A stretch of DNA of 64,000 nt, from the NCBI GenBank assembly GCA_963971425.1, contig OZ020516.1:35452199-35516198 (forward strand), written 5' to 3'. The notes under the pieces are model-generated. The model searched no databases and was not told the DNA's origin. It worked only from the letters and a program-made list of their open reading frames with translations. This DNA comes from Bryoerythrophyllum caledonicum. Lineage: Eukaryota; Streptophyta; Bryopsida; Pottiales; Pottiaceae. Below are positions 1 to 12,358 of the stretch, piece after piece (positions within the stretch are counted from its first letter, which is position 1; each line of letters starts with the position of its first letter). Both the position numbers and the translations under genes were made by a program.

Positions 1-749
1 GCGTAATTAAGCTTTGAGGATATACGATAAACAATGATCTGACATAGCAAGACCCTTTATCCACAACACCGTTTAAGTCTCTTAGATGATCCTTGACGTG
101 ATCTGATCAAAACTAGTCTAGTCTGTAAAAAAATAAATCATGTTACTCAGAACAACCTTTGGAAGACAAGCCATGTTTCTAGTGTAGTTTAAACCAAATG
201 ATTTTGTAATCGATATAATGTTTTAACATGATTTTTTTGTACCATCCTACCATAGTTTCAAAATGATCATTTACAATAAATAGCATACTTCAGTTGATAA
301 GTGGTGTTGCTAAATTATCCCACGAGTGTTGCTAATATTTTTGTAAGTTAAAAATCCTTCACTATTTCTCGCCCAAAACATTGCAACATTGCCGATTCTA
401 ATTTTAATCTAGGCTCTTCAAAACAGAACGAAATAGAGATAACTATATATTTTATTACAGAATCGAAGTTTGATAATTTGAGAAAAAAAGATTAAGAAAA
501 AAAGGGCATGAATGAACGAGTAACTTCAACTAGTTTCATTCCTGTTACATTTTTTTTTTTATTTTCATGGACTAAGGTATTATGCACTCAAAAAATCATC
601 CTCCTTTAAAAATACGGTTGAATACATTAAGTCTTTGGAAGTTTCATGAGTTTTATAATCTGGAAAACTTCTAAAAGAACAAAACGTTTCGAAACATCTA
701 TATTGTGGAACTTCAATATTTTAGTACAGTTATTGATGCATGGCCTCCA
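1..749. other. AT-rich intergenic DNA, no gene seen
   Basis: No splice-supported reading frame or recognisable domain on either strand. The sequence is AT-rich with homopolymer runs and no clear terminal repeats. Confidence 0.6.
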
Positions 750-845
750 CCTTCATAAAAGGAATCTATTAGGTTTCAAAACCTTCATAAAAGGAATCTA
801 TTAGGTTTCAAAACCTTCATAAAAGGAATCTATTAGGTTTCAAAA
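750..845. repeat. Tandem repeat, 3 x 32 bp
   Basis: Three perfect, directly abutting copies of a 32-base unit beginning CCTTCATAAAAGGAATC start at 750, 782 and 814. There are no spacers, so it is a minisatellite and not a CRISPR array. No coding role is visible. Confidence 0.95.
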
Positions 846-2317
846 GACTGATACACCAACATAATTTTAACATTGAAGATAACCGTAGAGGTTTTCACTA
901 AAATATTTAATAATTTACTGAAATTTGGGTATCTTTTGTTGTATTAACTTACAAAACTATAGCATGATGATAAATTGACATGTATAGAAATAGAAATGAA
1001 ACTGGTCTCAAGAGATGTATAAAAAAAGGATTTGATGCTATGAAGTTAATCTTGACTTTGGCATGTTGCAAAGGCCTCTATTGTGCTTTCTTTACATTTA
1101 GATTTTTCTATATTCTCAATGTTTCATGTGAGAAACAGTCGAAGTTTCAAGAAACCAAACAACTTAAGTAGACCACTTTTTGTTGAAACGATGGACCAAC
1201 CCACCAAACAAACAAAAAAACAAAAAAAAACAAAAACAAAACAGTTTAGAAACTATTGAAGACCTTGCAGTCATTTTGCGCACCTGAGAGTGGTTATCAA
1301 TGTACAATCCACACGAATCCGTTCTGTTGATTCTGATACAGGCTAAGCAGTCCCTGGTGAGTGTCCAGATGATGATTTTGCAGCCTGTCCACCATGTAAC
1401 TTCGCCACAGTTAATATGGTCATGACAGGATATCACCGTTCTAAAAAGAATCTTCACAGAACAGGTGAGAGTAGGTGCCGAAATTCTTATCTTTTCAGAA
1501 GAACAAATGACAAACATCAAAATTCCTTCTCTGGCTTTGATCCATACAGAAGACAAATTTTTACGAGAGCTAGTCACTATTCTCGTTAGTCGTCTCACAC
1601 CAACTATTCAAACACCTCAAGGACTGTCAACATCTATGCTAGAATTGATAGTCCTAAAATGGTAAAATCTGCCTTGTGTTTGTCATTTTCAGCCAAGACT
1701 TTTGGTTCTGGCTACTTAACTCGTGACCATTAATGATATCTCTACTCTCTTCTTTGAAGAGAAAGGAAGGGACCAACTATGAACGAGATGATTTGCTTTC
1801 CATTTTGAGGTTTCTTGGTTGGGTCCGGGGATCATGTCAATCACAAAAACAAAAAGGGTATGTTAGGAGTGGAGTTATTTAGTCTAAAGTTGCACCTGAA
1901 TGCTAACACTTCTCGAACACCAAGTGCGAACAGACCCTTAGAGATAATTACACTATCCTCGTACACTTCGACCTTGTAACACTGAGATAGGATTTAGACA
2001 AAGATGAACAGTTCGTACCTCCAACTGCTTCATTACAAGTAAACATCAAGGCTGCAAAATCAGTGAATCACTAGAAGTAGAACCAGATCACAGGGTGATC
2101 ATGTTCTACAGAGCCTCAAAAGTTCACGCAAGAGACCGGTAGCGATTTGCAAATTCCTAAGCATCCCAGAGAAGTTGATCCTCCTCCTCCATCGCGCGCA
2201 AGTCAACAAACGTCGACCACAAACACCGCCAGGCGCAGACAATGAGCAGCTGTGCACAGACCTTTCTCTAGGCTCTCAAGTGGTCATGTACAGACACTGT
2301 GTACAGTACTGCAATTC
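846..2317. other. Gene-free AT-rich stretch
   Basis: No supported gene. A (CA2-9)n-like simple repeat lies at about 1200-1245. A stretch near 1915-1942 (AAGTGCGAACAGACCCTTA) resembles the terminal repeat of the element described at 7019-7510 and 22048-22460, so one end of another copy may be present. Confidence 0.5.
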
Positions 2318-2671
2318 AGGTAAGCCCCCCCTAGAACCGACATGTCAAGGAATGTGCATACATGGAGAGAGGAGAAAATTATACTCTTATTTTTCAGTGA
2401 TAGCCAATAGGATTACAATTCCAACCCAAGTGGTTTCATATTTTTCCAATGAAAACTGAATTAGTTATGAATTTTCAAACTGTGCTGCATGTTTAGTGGG
2501 TGGCTTGGAGTAGGTACCCCCCATAACCAACGACCAAAAGTAAGGGTCTTGACTAATAGCAAACCTCCATTTAGAGCTGAGTTGGTGGTAATGGGATGGA
2601 AGAGGGTTGGATATACCCCAGTTTTATGGGCGTTGGCTGTAGGTTTTCGTTGGTTATGGGGGGGCTTGCCT
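2318..2671. mobile_element. MITE family A, copy 1 (TIR AGGTAAGCCCCCC)
   Basis: The left end reads AGGTAAGCCCCCC and the right end is its near-complement (GGGGGGGCTTGCCT), enclosing about 350 bp without a transposase. A second copy in the same orientation is at 21624-21938; the two share most of their internal sequence, including a stretch around ATGTTTAGTGGGTGGC. The flanks of this copy show no clear target-site duplication. Two copies with matching ends identify a mobile non-autonomous DNA element; the superfamily is uncertain. Confidence 0.75.
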
Positions 2672-2722
2672 TAGTATCCAATGAATGTCGTGACAATCCA
2701 AGAGGGGTTCCATTTCTTGGTA

Positions 2723-3353
2723 CAGTCTAACCTCTTTAATATGACAGGCTTGGAAAACTAGAAAAATGTCGTGATAGCGTGTTGTCATATAATCGTTAAT
2801 TTGACATTTTGAACCTAAATGTTGCATTATAGAAGTTATATTATAATACTACCTCAACTTCATTCCATTTGGCATCAAACACTTCCGGCCACGTGTTGAG
2901 CAATGGCACTTTAAAATTATGAGGTCCTTGATGGGGTAGCTGTTGGTGCACATGCCGCCTATGGTGATGTGGGAGGTTGTTTAGCATAACTTTGTGGTGG
3001 CAAGTTGTTGCAGAAACCTTTCTAAACATTGAATGCTAAGAGAAATGCAGTCAATGACACGAGAGCCAACACCGACGTTGTCACATCTCCACATAGTAGA
3101 CGAAGAAGGAAGAGAAGGCGGCCACTGGAGAGCGGAGGGACTATGAAGAGATCAACAAAAAGCATAGAGCGGAGACAAACAAGACTCACCCGAAGCAGGT
3201 CGCTCAGAACACTAATCCTTGTTCTCCAATGTTCACAAATTGTTCCTGTCTTTCCCATTTTGTTCATAGCATAATAACATGTTAATTCCCTCTATAATAT
3301 GACAAAGTGGTGATTGTTGTATAATAGAGTGTCGTATTAAAGAGGTTAGATTA
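2723..3353. mobile_element. Non-autonomous pogo/Tc1-mariner-like element
   Basis: The left end after a TA dinucleotide (2721-2722) reads CAGTCTAACCTCTTTAAT. The right end before TA (3354-3355) is the reverse complement of TAATCTAACCTCTTTAAT. Flanking TA and a terminal repeat containing CTAACCTCTTTAATA fit the pogo/Tigger branch of the Tc1/mariner superfamily, whose ends often begin CAGT with an AACCTC core. The roughly 630-bp interior holds no transposase, only a short purine-rich stretch near 3100-3180, so it would depend on an enzyme made elsewhere. Confidence 0.65.
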
Positions 3354-3359
3354 TACACC

Positions 3360-3725
3360 GTTACTTATAAAAGAATGCAATAGAATTTTCCTGAAAGTAC
3401 TTTGCAAAGAGGAAAGAGAGGAGAAATCCAGGGTGACATTTTTTAATGCATATAAATAGATCATTTTTCCTTTCATACTCACTTTTTTGCACCAATGAAA
3501 TGCATGAGTAGTAATAGCAATTGATGCTCTTGGGCCTTGTCCAATGCAACTTGCTGAAGCTCCTCCATAGTACCCCAAGTTTTCAAATAGTTGGCCAGAG
3601 GTTCCCACACACCTTTCCGAAGCCATTTCACTAGGTGCATGTGGTCCTAGTCACTGACATAAGATCATAAAATACAAAGTGAGATGCAGGGTCACCTTGT
3701 AGAGTAGACAACACTAAAGTGAACC
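3360..3725. repeat. Dispersed repeat family C, single arm
   Basis: About 350 bp matches both arms of the foldback structure at 15650-16480. Shared landmarks are TTTTCCTGAAAGT, GAAATGCATGAGTAGTAAT and a block ending near GTGCATGTGGT. Here only one arm is present. No coding capacity is evident. Confidence 0.7.
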
Positions 3726-3779
3726 AAAAGTTGCACAATTTGAGCAATGAAAAGTAAAACAAAATATTGTATCCTCTGA

Positions 3780-4720
3780 AGTTCCAAGGCATTTTCACTC
3801 CAAAAACACTTCAAAACTCCTTGTTCTAGTGTAATGAGTAAGTAGGAAAACAAAAAAAAGTATTTCTACATTTAACCAAAGGATTTCAATTATTAAGACA
3901 CGTACTCACAAAACTTCATAAACTTTGACCGCACGGATTGAAAAATTATAGTGATTGAAGTAGAAAGAACAGTTCATATTCTCCCTTGCGTGGAGTGGAT
4001 CAACAGACTTTGAGTAGATCAATAGACTTTGACTTCACTTGGTGTCAAATTTCTGCACTACACAAGGTCTAACCTCATTTACCATCATGTTAAGCATGAT
4101 GTTAGTTCCTTACACACCAATTTTTGGAGGTAGAAAAGAGGTGTATCCTATTCAAAACAATTGTGCAAAGAGTGGAGGTTCAAAAATTGCTAATTCTTGT
4201 TTTATTTTTTTATTAACTATTTTTTTTTTAATGAGAATCCAAACGGTCAATAAGAAGGTTTACACCACATCTTGTAGTAATTCAAACTAAAACATAAAAA
4301 ATATGAAGATCTCTAAGTTTTATGTGGAAAACAAGAAGTGTTTTTGGTACCTTGCTTAACAATGTATGAAAATATTTGACTTGGGTGAATGTGCTATTTT
4401 TCACTAAAGACAAGAATTTTCTTTTGAAAATATGTAAGGAAATGATATTACTTGCTAGTATTGAGAATCTCACATTTAATGGAGTCTCTTGGAAAAAGTT
4501 TTTGAAGTTGCCCAACATGCGCGCTCTTGGAACGTTTTGCTTAAAGATGGCAAATTTTTTTCATTAAATGTTGGATTTGGGGGAGAAAATGTACTCAGAC
4601 GATGCTTTTAGTAATGTCCATATTCAATAAAAATTTCAGAGAAGAATACTATAAATTGACACCATAGGATCCTGCCCAAACCTTCAAGAGTCCCACAAGG
4701 AGACTCTTGGTACTTTAAGA
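3780..4720. repeat. Dispersed repeat family D, copy 1
   Basis: Roughly 940 bp shared with 17580-18320 and 47620-48930 in the same orientation. Landmarks in order: AAAACACTTC, CATAAACTTTGACCGCACGG, TTAAGCATGATGTTAG, CACTAAAGACAAGAA, and a TGACACCATAGGA block near 4658. It encodes no recognisable protein. The 47-49 kb copy lies inside an element with PIF/Harbinger-like ends, so this is probably a decayed non-autonomous transposon. Confidence 0.75.
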
Positions 4721-4724
4721 AGAA

Positions 4725-7018
4725 GAACACCGGTTTCTCGAGGAGACCGACGTGAATAAAATGTTTGTACGTCCCACCACTAAGGCAATGCCCACTGGAC
4801 AAAGAATTAGTACCATGGAACTACTTCCCCCTCTCAAGGGAAGACACTCTTAGGACTTTAGAAGTTATTCACAAATATTTGAAGTTGATTCTTAGCATTT
4901 AATTGTAGGTTTGCCGTTTCAAATGATTCTCAAGGTGTCCACTTGTTTATTTTACAAATCCAAAGATATAAAATTGCATTTCAGGAAAACATAGTTTCAT
5001 TGTAAGTTTTAAATCACAAAACTTTTTGGAAAACTTGTATAGGTCATACTCAACGTGCTCTGCCATCTTTAAGGATGTTTTGTTTTTTGTTTTTTTTTTT
5101 GTTTTGCTTTCTTTTTAATATCAAAAGCTCACTATCTGTTGGGAAAGATTCTAGAGGTACCACAAGAACAACCCCTTTATTACCTAAATTTCCAAGAGGT
5201 CCCCTTGAGAACTTTAAAAGTCCCCCGAAGATACTCTTGATTATTTAGGGGTTAAAAAGACTCATATTAATTGTTTGAGGCCCTAGACTATTTGATTCCT
5301 ATTAGGTGTTGCCATTGTAATACCTAAATTTTTAAGAGTCGCCTATGGAGACTTTAAGAGTCCCCTCAGGGGGCTTTTGGGAATTTAGACGTTAAGATGT
5401 TGCACTAGCTTGCAAGATTCACCATTAAAAAAAGAAAAATTTGAGGGTTTTTTATCCTTATAATATCAGACTATGTTCATTTTGCTTGACCTTGAATCTA
5501 ATGCTCTCAATCAATAATCTTATGATGTCTTCTTCCAAGAAAGTAAAAAAATAAGATTTGGAATCATAGATGAACAAGTTGAACATTCTTAGACTAGGAA
5601 AAGAATCACCAATATTAGATTTTCCTCAAAGAAAAGGGGACAATTGTCTCCTAGTGATGAATTTGTAATTTATAAACATAAAAGATGCTCGTTTAACCCC
5701 AAAATTACCAAGACTTGGTTACACCAAAAACTCCCCAAAATTGCCTCTCCAAGATGAGACAATGCAAAACTAATTGAACAAATTTATATTGTTTTCAATC
5801 AAAGGATTTTAAGTTAAATACTACAAGAGAATATTCATTTTTTTGTTTAACTTCGAAGAAACAATTTGTAAGACACATACATCTAAAGAGTGCAATATGG
5901 TTCTTTTCTTCCCTACGTGGACTGGATTAACGTACTTTGACTTAAGAAAACGACATATTTTTCCACTACACGTTGCATAAATTTAATGAAGCTATGTTCT
6001 ATTGTGAGCTAGGTCATTGCAAACCAAAAATCACAAGTTATGGAAGTGTCTAGGAAAGAGAAATGAACTTGCAATGACTAGGGTATCGAAAGTAGCAATT
6101 TCCATACAACAATTTTATATTTTTAAATTAACAAAATAATTGTTGGATTTAACATCCAAACAATGGATAGCATCATTATAATTTCTACAAAAACACTATT
6201 CAACTCTATAGTACATTGCACGCCTTCCCTCCCTCCTAAAACTTTGTTTGGGCTAGCGTAATATTTTCATTAAATGTTGGATTTAGGAAAAAACTGTAGT
6301 CCCATAAAGCTTCTAGTAATGTCCATCCACAAAAAAGAATTCAAAGATGATTATCATATATCGACACCATGGAAACTTGTCAAAACCTTCAAAAGTTATC
6401 ATAGAGAACTCTTGAGAATTTAGGATTTAAAAAATCTTTCCATAATATTTTGAAGATTTTTTTTTTGTGTTTCTTGTATTTTATAGGGCATTTGAAATTT
6501 TGCAGCATTCAGTTTTCAGTTTTCTTCACCTTTCTCCACAACATGAAGACCCTATTAATAGTGCTTGTAAAAAGTGCAATATAGGTTCCATTACACCACA
6601 CTAAAATTTATGTTTGGTATAGCCATAGGGTATGAGTTATAAATGCTATTATAAGGTTCTGCTCATAACTCTTTAAGGACGATGGCCAAATCTAGTCCTC
6701 ACGTATCATAGATTATGATCACCAAATCTACGACATGTGAGGACCACATTTGGCCATCGTCGTCATAGGGCTTATGAATTTTTACCAATAATGTTGACAA
6801 TGATAACCCTCTTTGAGTAGTATAGATACTTGAATTGTCACTAAAATTCTTCATCATTGTAAAATCATATAGTACCACAACACTAAACATAAATTGTGTG
6901 TCTATCTTCTAAGTTTCAAAGTAGGATTGCACCTGCATCCAAATCTGAAGCAATCTCAAGTCATCACAATGATAGGGAACAAATTCAAACGCGAAGTCAC
7001 GCCTCTTGTTTTACGAGC
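4725..7018. other. Gene-free stretch with decayed repeat copies
   Basis: No supported gene. About 5880-6430 resembles parts of repeat family D, including CATTAAATGTTGGATT and a diverged CACCATGGAAAC block. About 6768-6855 is a copy of the short family E, also seen at 40450, 45788 and 46552. The rest is AT-rich with direct GAGTCCC/AAGAGTC motifs around 5160-5390. Confidence 0.5.
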
Positions 7019-7510
7019 CAAAGAGTTAGTTTGCACCTAGAGGTATAAATTGCTATTTAGGTCGGTGGGATGGAGGTAGGAATTGATGCATTCGCACGAG
7101 ATGTGGTGGTGAGGAAATAAATGACATGGCATCCTACGTGGTGGATGAAATTTAGACAAGGATTGTGGAGGTAGACTAGAGGTAGTTTGGAGGTAGGAAG
7201 TTTTTGCGCAATTTCTTGGTACTTCTCAATTCTTTTGAAAATGAACATGTGCATCCTTACTATCTACAAGTCACTAGCATACTAGCAAAGGTATGGAGCA
7301 TATGCAAGAAGTGGCACTTTAACTATTTGTGAAGTGGTTTGGTGCGTATGAAGTTGTAAAAATATTCCTACTTTTGTAAATCTTGAGTTCTTATCAATGT
7401 ATGAAACTATTTTCTATCCTCTAGTGTGAAAAGATTTCAACTTATCCAATTTCCATAGATATAGGAAACTTTCAAAGATGTACAAACCTCCAAGTGCAAA
7501 CAGACCCTAA
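7019..7510. mobile_element. MITE family B, copy 1
   Basis: The ends form imperfect inverted repeats: GTTTGCACCTAGAGGT on the left, CCTCCAAGTGCAAACAGACC on the right. The interior is shared, in opposite orientation, with 22048-22460; landmarks are GTAGGAAGTTTTTGCGCAAT and TGGCATCCTACGTGGTGGA. There is no transposase. Ends containing AGGGTCTGTTTGCACTT are hAT-like in style, but this assignment is tentative. Confidence 0.7.
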
Positions 7511-7819
7511 GTTTTTCCCAAGTGTCTGGAAGATCAACGAGTTTGGAGGAACAAGATTGAGTTGATCAACGGATCCAATCTTGGCATTGATTAAGCCTAC
7601 TAGGTTCCAATTAGCGTCTCACATCTATGTCGAAGGAATTGCATTAAACAAGACCCCGTTATTTTGTGGTCATGAGCTTATTTTAGAAGGTAGAGCCTCT
7701 TCTTAATGGCATCGGTGATTATACTGGGGAGGGAGTCCATAGGGTCTTTTGGATTTTTTTACCAAATTAGCACTTGTAGCTTCAAATTACCCTAGGAGTC
7801 CCCACCATGGTTTAAATAG

Positions 7820-9312
7820 CCGCCTAGGGCAGACTAACTTCCTCGTTGCTATGTTTGAGATGAACGAAGGACATTCACCTTTTGGATCTGATTGCTTACC
7901 CATTCCATCTAGGTGCCCCCCCTCCCTATCCCTTCCCATCTCTACCGGCCCCGTTCACCACAAACCCATCTCCGTTCAAACATTTTATATTGAAATTGGT
8001 GCATGAAGGGTATTGGAAAAACGTCTAACAGACATTACTCCCAGCCCTTTTGCACGTCGTAGCCCCTTCTTTCATTGCCCTTCATTGTCTCCATGCATGA
8101 CTGAGTGCCCTTATGCATTACTTTTGAAATAATTTTATTTTCTTTGAGTTCTTGGTTCCCACACATGGTTCTTCGCGATTGTTCCTTTGAGCTCATCATT
8201 TGAGGTGAGCTATGTTGTTGTAGAGATATAGGATTTGATTATTATATTGTGAATTTGCTTAGGTGATGCATTAGTTTCTTCAACCAATGATCTATTATAG
8301 TTTAGGGTATGAGACATAATTCCAAAATTCCATTTAATGCAATTTATTTAAATGGAAAAGAATTCATTTCAAGTTTCATGCCATCTACATGTTAAATGGA
8401 GACAATGACTAATTTCCAACATTTGTTTGTCTGAACAGGTATAAAAGACAATACCGGTCACAATCCTCCAAAAAATGATCAACAACTCAACATCCTTCAC
8501 TGTTAAAAAACACAATACCCTCTAAGACTAACATGTAGACAAAAAAACATCTCTAACTTACAATTGATCACTAATTCCTCACTTCGTCACAACAAAAGTC
8601 ACTCACCATATGTGACACCATAGATTGATGAGCAAATACAAACATGTTATGAGAAACTAAAAAGATAAACAAGGTTAGAAAACAAAATTGTTACAAAAGC
8701 CCATACCCTAAAACCACCAAATTTGGAAAAAACGTCATTCACTCCCTAAACCTCACTAAGGCACACATGAACGCACTCCTCTCCTCCCATTGCAATACCC
8801 TCACCAAGTACAATACATAAAAAAAATCAACAACTATATTTAAAACCCTTATTACTACATTTTCTTATCAAGTGAAGGTTTAGGTTTTAAATTATTCGGC
8901 TAATTTGAGGCTTTAACATCATCTTATTGAGTAGCAACAAGAGAGGAAGAATAACACGTGGCGTGAACAATGTAGACGTCAACATGAAATACATGTTACA
9001 TTTCTAAAACCTAGGAGGTGGTGGCAATGAAGGGCGGTGAAGAGAGGAGCTATGATGTACATAAGGGTTGGGAACACTACCTGTGACACATTTTTCAATA
9101 TCCATTACGCACCGACCCTGGCATAAAATGTCAGAATGAGGAATGGGGACGGGTTTGTGGTGAATGGAGCGGGCGGTGATGAAAGGAGGGACGAGGTTTG
9201 GGCAGGGCTGGGATGGAAGGAGGCAGCTCGATGGAATGGGCAGGTGATGAGACCCAAATGTTGAACGCCGCTCGTTCATCCCAATCGGGGCAACCAGGCG
9301 TTAGTTTGCCCT
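7820..9312. mobile_element. Foldback-type element with about 240-bp inverted arms
   Basis: The left arm (7820-8035) and right arm (about 9060-9312) are imperfect inverted copies. Both carry GATGAACGA, CCCATTCCATC and TTCACCACAAACCC in the same order when one is reverse-complemented, and both end in a GGGCAAACTAAC-like edge. The middle is AT-rich and has no transposase. Long arms without an enzyme suggest a non-autonomous foldback or MULE-like element. Confidence 0.6.
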
Positions 9313-11340
9313 CACCGAATAGTCCCCTCCATATGAAAAATAGGAGATAGATTCGGTCTCTCCCTTCTGAGAAAAGCTTTTAAGACTTTTAGAACGAATT
9401 GCAATTGAAGAAAGACCCGGAACTCCCCTACTCTTCTCCGAAGCCTCTTCAAGTATATTCTTGAAAGAAAGTTTTTGATTAGTTTACAATAAGGTCACTC
9501 AGTCCATTATCAACGGACGCCAATATTTTGCGCCATTGAGCCTGTTTCAGAGGATAGGCCCTTGTCCTAATGGCATGGGATCATTTTTTTGGCCTCTTAT
9601 TTTGGGGAGTTAAAAGGCATTTTTGGAAAATTCTATGCCAATTTTGGGGCCTCTTGAGGACCCCATCATGGTAATGTAAACACCCATATGGGGTTTTTTT
9701 CTTAGAAGAAACCCCACCAATATAAAAAATAGACATGTTTTGTCCCACCCTCTCCCAAAAAACACTTGATGGGACAATGTAAAATGATCCACTACCAACC
9801 ATATCCTATTATTGACACTCTATTTTCACCCCATTCACATATATACAACTACAAATTAAAGTTTGCTATTAGTCATGACCCCTCACTTTTTGTTGGTGCT
9901 TATGGTGTTTGCCTAGCAACAAAATCTGGTTAACTATGGAAGACCACTATGAAAATTCAAAACCAATTGACATCTCATTGAAATAATAAGAAATCATTTG
10001 CCTTGGAATCATATTACAAAGTACTATTACTGAAGAATAATATTATTAAAATGGGTCCCCTCCAAGTATGCACATTGTTTAGTATCGCAGTTATAGGCTA
10101 GATTATTTTATCAGAGTTACGTCACTAGCATGCTCAATTCATCTAGATGAAATTCATTGTGTGTAGTTTTTCAAATATTAATTGGTGAGTTCACCTTTTA
10201 GTGACCACACAACCACCTTTTGGTCTCTGGATGTATTAAATCTTAATTGACATGAAATTTGTGAGGCACAACAATGTAATCTTTGAAGTTCATATTTGCA
10301 CACACATCGTACATGCTTACTATTTAAAAATGTAACCATGATTTAGAGTTATAGAAATCTTTGAACATCTCGGAATATGTTGCCAAACACACCACATACA
10401 CTCAAAAACAATGAAGACCTAAAAATTGAATGTCTCATACTATGTCGTATTTCATAAACATGCAAAAATTAATTTGGTCTAGAACTTTGATTGAGATTTT
10501 TCTCTGAGAGACTCTTCGATGTTTTGTGGATGTTTGTTTCTCTAATCACGCACAAAACTTCTATTGTTCGTGTAAAATTTGGAACATCTTTGCATACAAT
10601 CAAATAGACAATAGATGAAAATTCATCAAAATTCATGCATCAATATTTACTTTGTTCTTGTCTTGTGTTGCATTGCAAAGCTATCAACGTGGTACACATC
10701 TACACCTTGTACATCTTATTAATGATTTTTAAAAATAAGATCCTAAAAATTGAAAAACTAGTACATCCTCTAGAATCCAAAATTATTAATATGTCAATAT
10801 ATATATATATATATATATATCAATATTTGCTGACTACAATCACTCTCATTAGTTTTATCAACCATTGAATGTTTGCAATTTTTTTTTAAAGTTCATATCA
10901 AAGATCAAGTTCAAACTTTGCAAGCAGACATCCTTTAAGCTAGGACTTATCATGCTTATTGCATAGAGAATGATGTTGCAGTCTACGTCCCAATTTGAGG
11001 TGTCACCAACTTTGCAATACCCGGCATGTAAAATTTGTCACAACTCTACACGCGTTCCGATGCTTTAAGTTTTTTTAAACTCTAGATTTTTTTTTTAATT
11101 CACTAAAGGAAGTGTCACATATTCCACGTTACATGGGGACTTGTTGTAGTCTAGTGGTTCGCAATTCTCAAAGTCAACCGAAATTAACCTTAAGCGAGCC
11201 CACCTAATCATATCGTTTCAAGGGATTTTATCGTGTATCAAACTCTTTAAATCTTAACAACACTTCACATTTAAAACCTCAACACACCTTGGAGAATGGC
11301 TTTCTTGGTACTTTAGTAACCGGTAACAAGTATTCACAAG
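9313..11340. other. Gene-free AT-rich stretch
   Basis: No supported gene or element boundary. Short frames here lack homology-like features and are interrupted in all directions. It contains the AT microsatellite listed separately. Confidence 0.5.
10797..10820. repeat. (AT)n microsatellite
   Basis: About twelve uninterrupted AT dinucleotides. Confidence 0.95.
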
Positions 11341-12358
11341 TGTTCAGTTTAAACTCTGTTGAACGTCTGAGTAGTTTTCTGGTTAGTTTTTACAGTGCCC
11401 GAAAAATCACCGCCTTCCGTTCTCACAGTCCAAAGGCCACAATATCCACAATCTAATTCTACACCTCCAAAGAATTAAAAAGGTTGCAGCTAGTTTACCG
11501 ATCTTTACAATCTACCGGAAACTAGTTCCGATAAACCGATCACGCAAAACCGGGATCCAACTACAACCACTCCCAATGAATCAAACAAAGATGATACAAG
11601 ACTCACAACAGTCTAATGCTGAGCAAATCACATAAGTAAGGCAACCTTCCACGAGGATCATTGGAACTCATCCACTGTAAGGATAGAAACTCCAGAATAC
11701 TCTGAACTCAGGCTTAACCGAGATCTCTCCCGGTGTACCAAGAGGGTGGATATCACCCCTCCTCCTCACCAATCCAAATATTTCTCACTTAAAGAAGGCT
11801 ACCATAAATAGCCGTGGGCTTCTCGGATCCCATCCGACAAACAACTCTTCCCGGTCTCACCGGTCAAGGGTTTGGAGTAGATCCCGGATCTTACTTCACC
11901 TTTCAACTTGGATATCCTACACCCTCTGGAAGCCTCTACTCACATTCAATCACATAACACTCAACAAGCCACAACCTTGCACATCCTAGCGAAGATTCAC
12001 TAGGAGGACTCAACCCTGTCTACCTCTACTCACACAAGCTCAACAAAAGACCTAGACACAAGTAATGAAGGCAAGACACAAGCAAAGAAACAAAGAGAAG
12101 AGTACTTAATACAAGAGCCCAAGGCTCCTTAAGTACACAAAAGCTACTAGTTATCCTCTAAAACTAGATCCCCAAAAGATGGAAATGGCATCTAGAGAGT
12201 GCACAAAAGTCAATAGCTACCCTCCAAAACTAGATCTACAAAAGGACAAAATGGCATCTAGATCCTAAAATCAAGGGTAGCCTAGTCACCGGCGGATTAC
12301 CGGTAGACCGGTAAATCGGAAAACTCCCGGTCCGAGACCGGTAAAACAATTCCCAACA
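11341..12358 (-). mobile_element. Candidate solo LTR, CCGGT-rich
   Basis: Read on the minus strand the segment starts TGTTGGGAATTGTTTTACCG and ends AAACTGAACA, giving the TG..CA and TGTT..AACA borders typical of plant LTRs. Length is about 1,018 bp. It is rich in ACCGGT words and carries an internal direct repeat around 12142-12263 (AAACTAGATC...ATGGCATCTAGA twice). Neither flank shows a primer-binding site, a polypurine tract or a convincing 5-bp target duplication, so a solo LTR is inferred and the edges are uncertain. Confidence 0.35.

Noticed and set aside
750-845. Possible CRISPR array
   Set aside because: The units abut directly with no spacers, and the context is a plant nuclear genome.
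3022-3274. Overlapping 81-codon frames on both strands
   Set aside because: Basic or hydrophobic low-complexity readings of a purine-rich stretch inside a transposon derivative; no domain.
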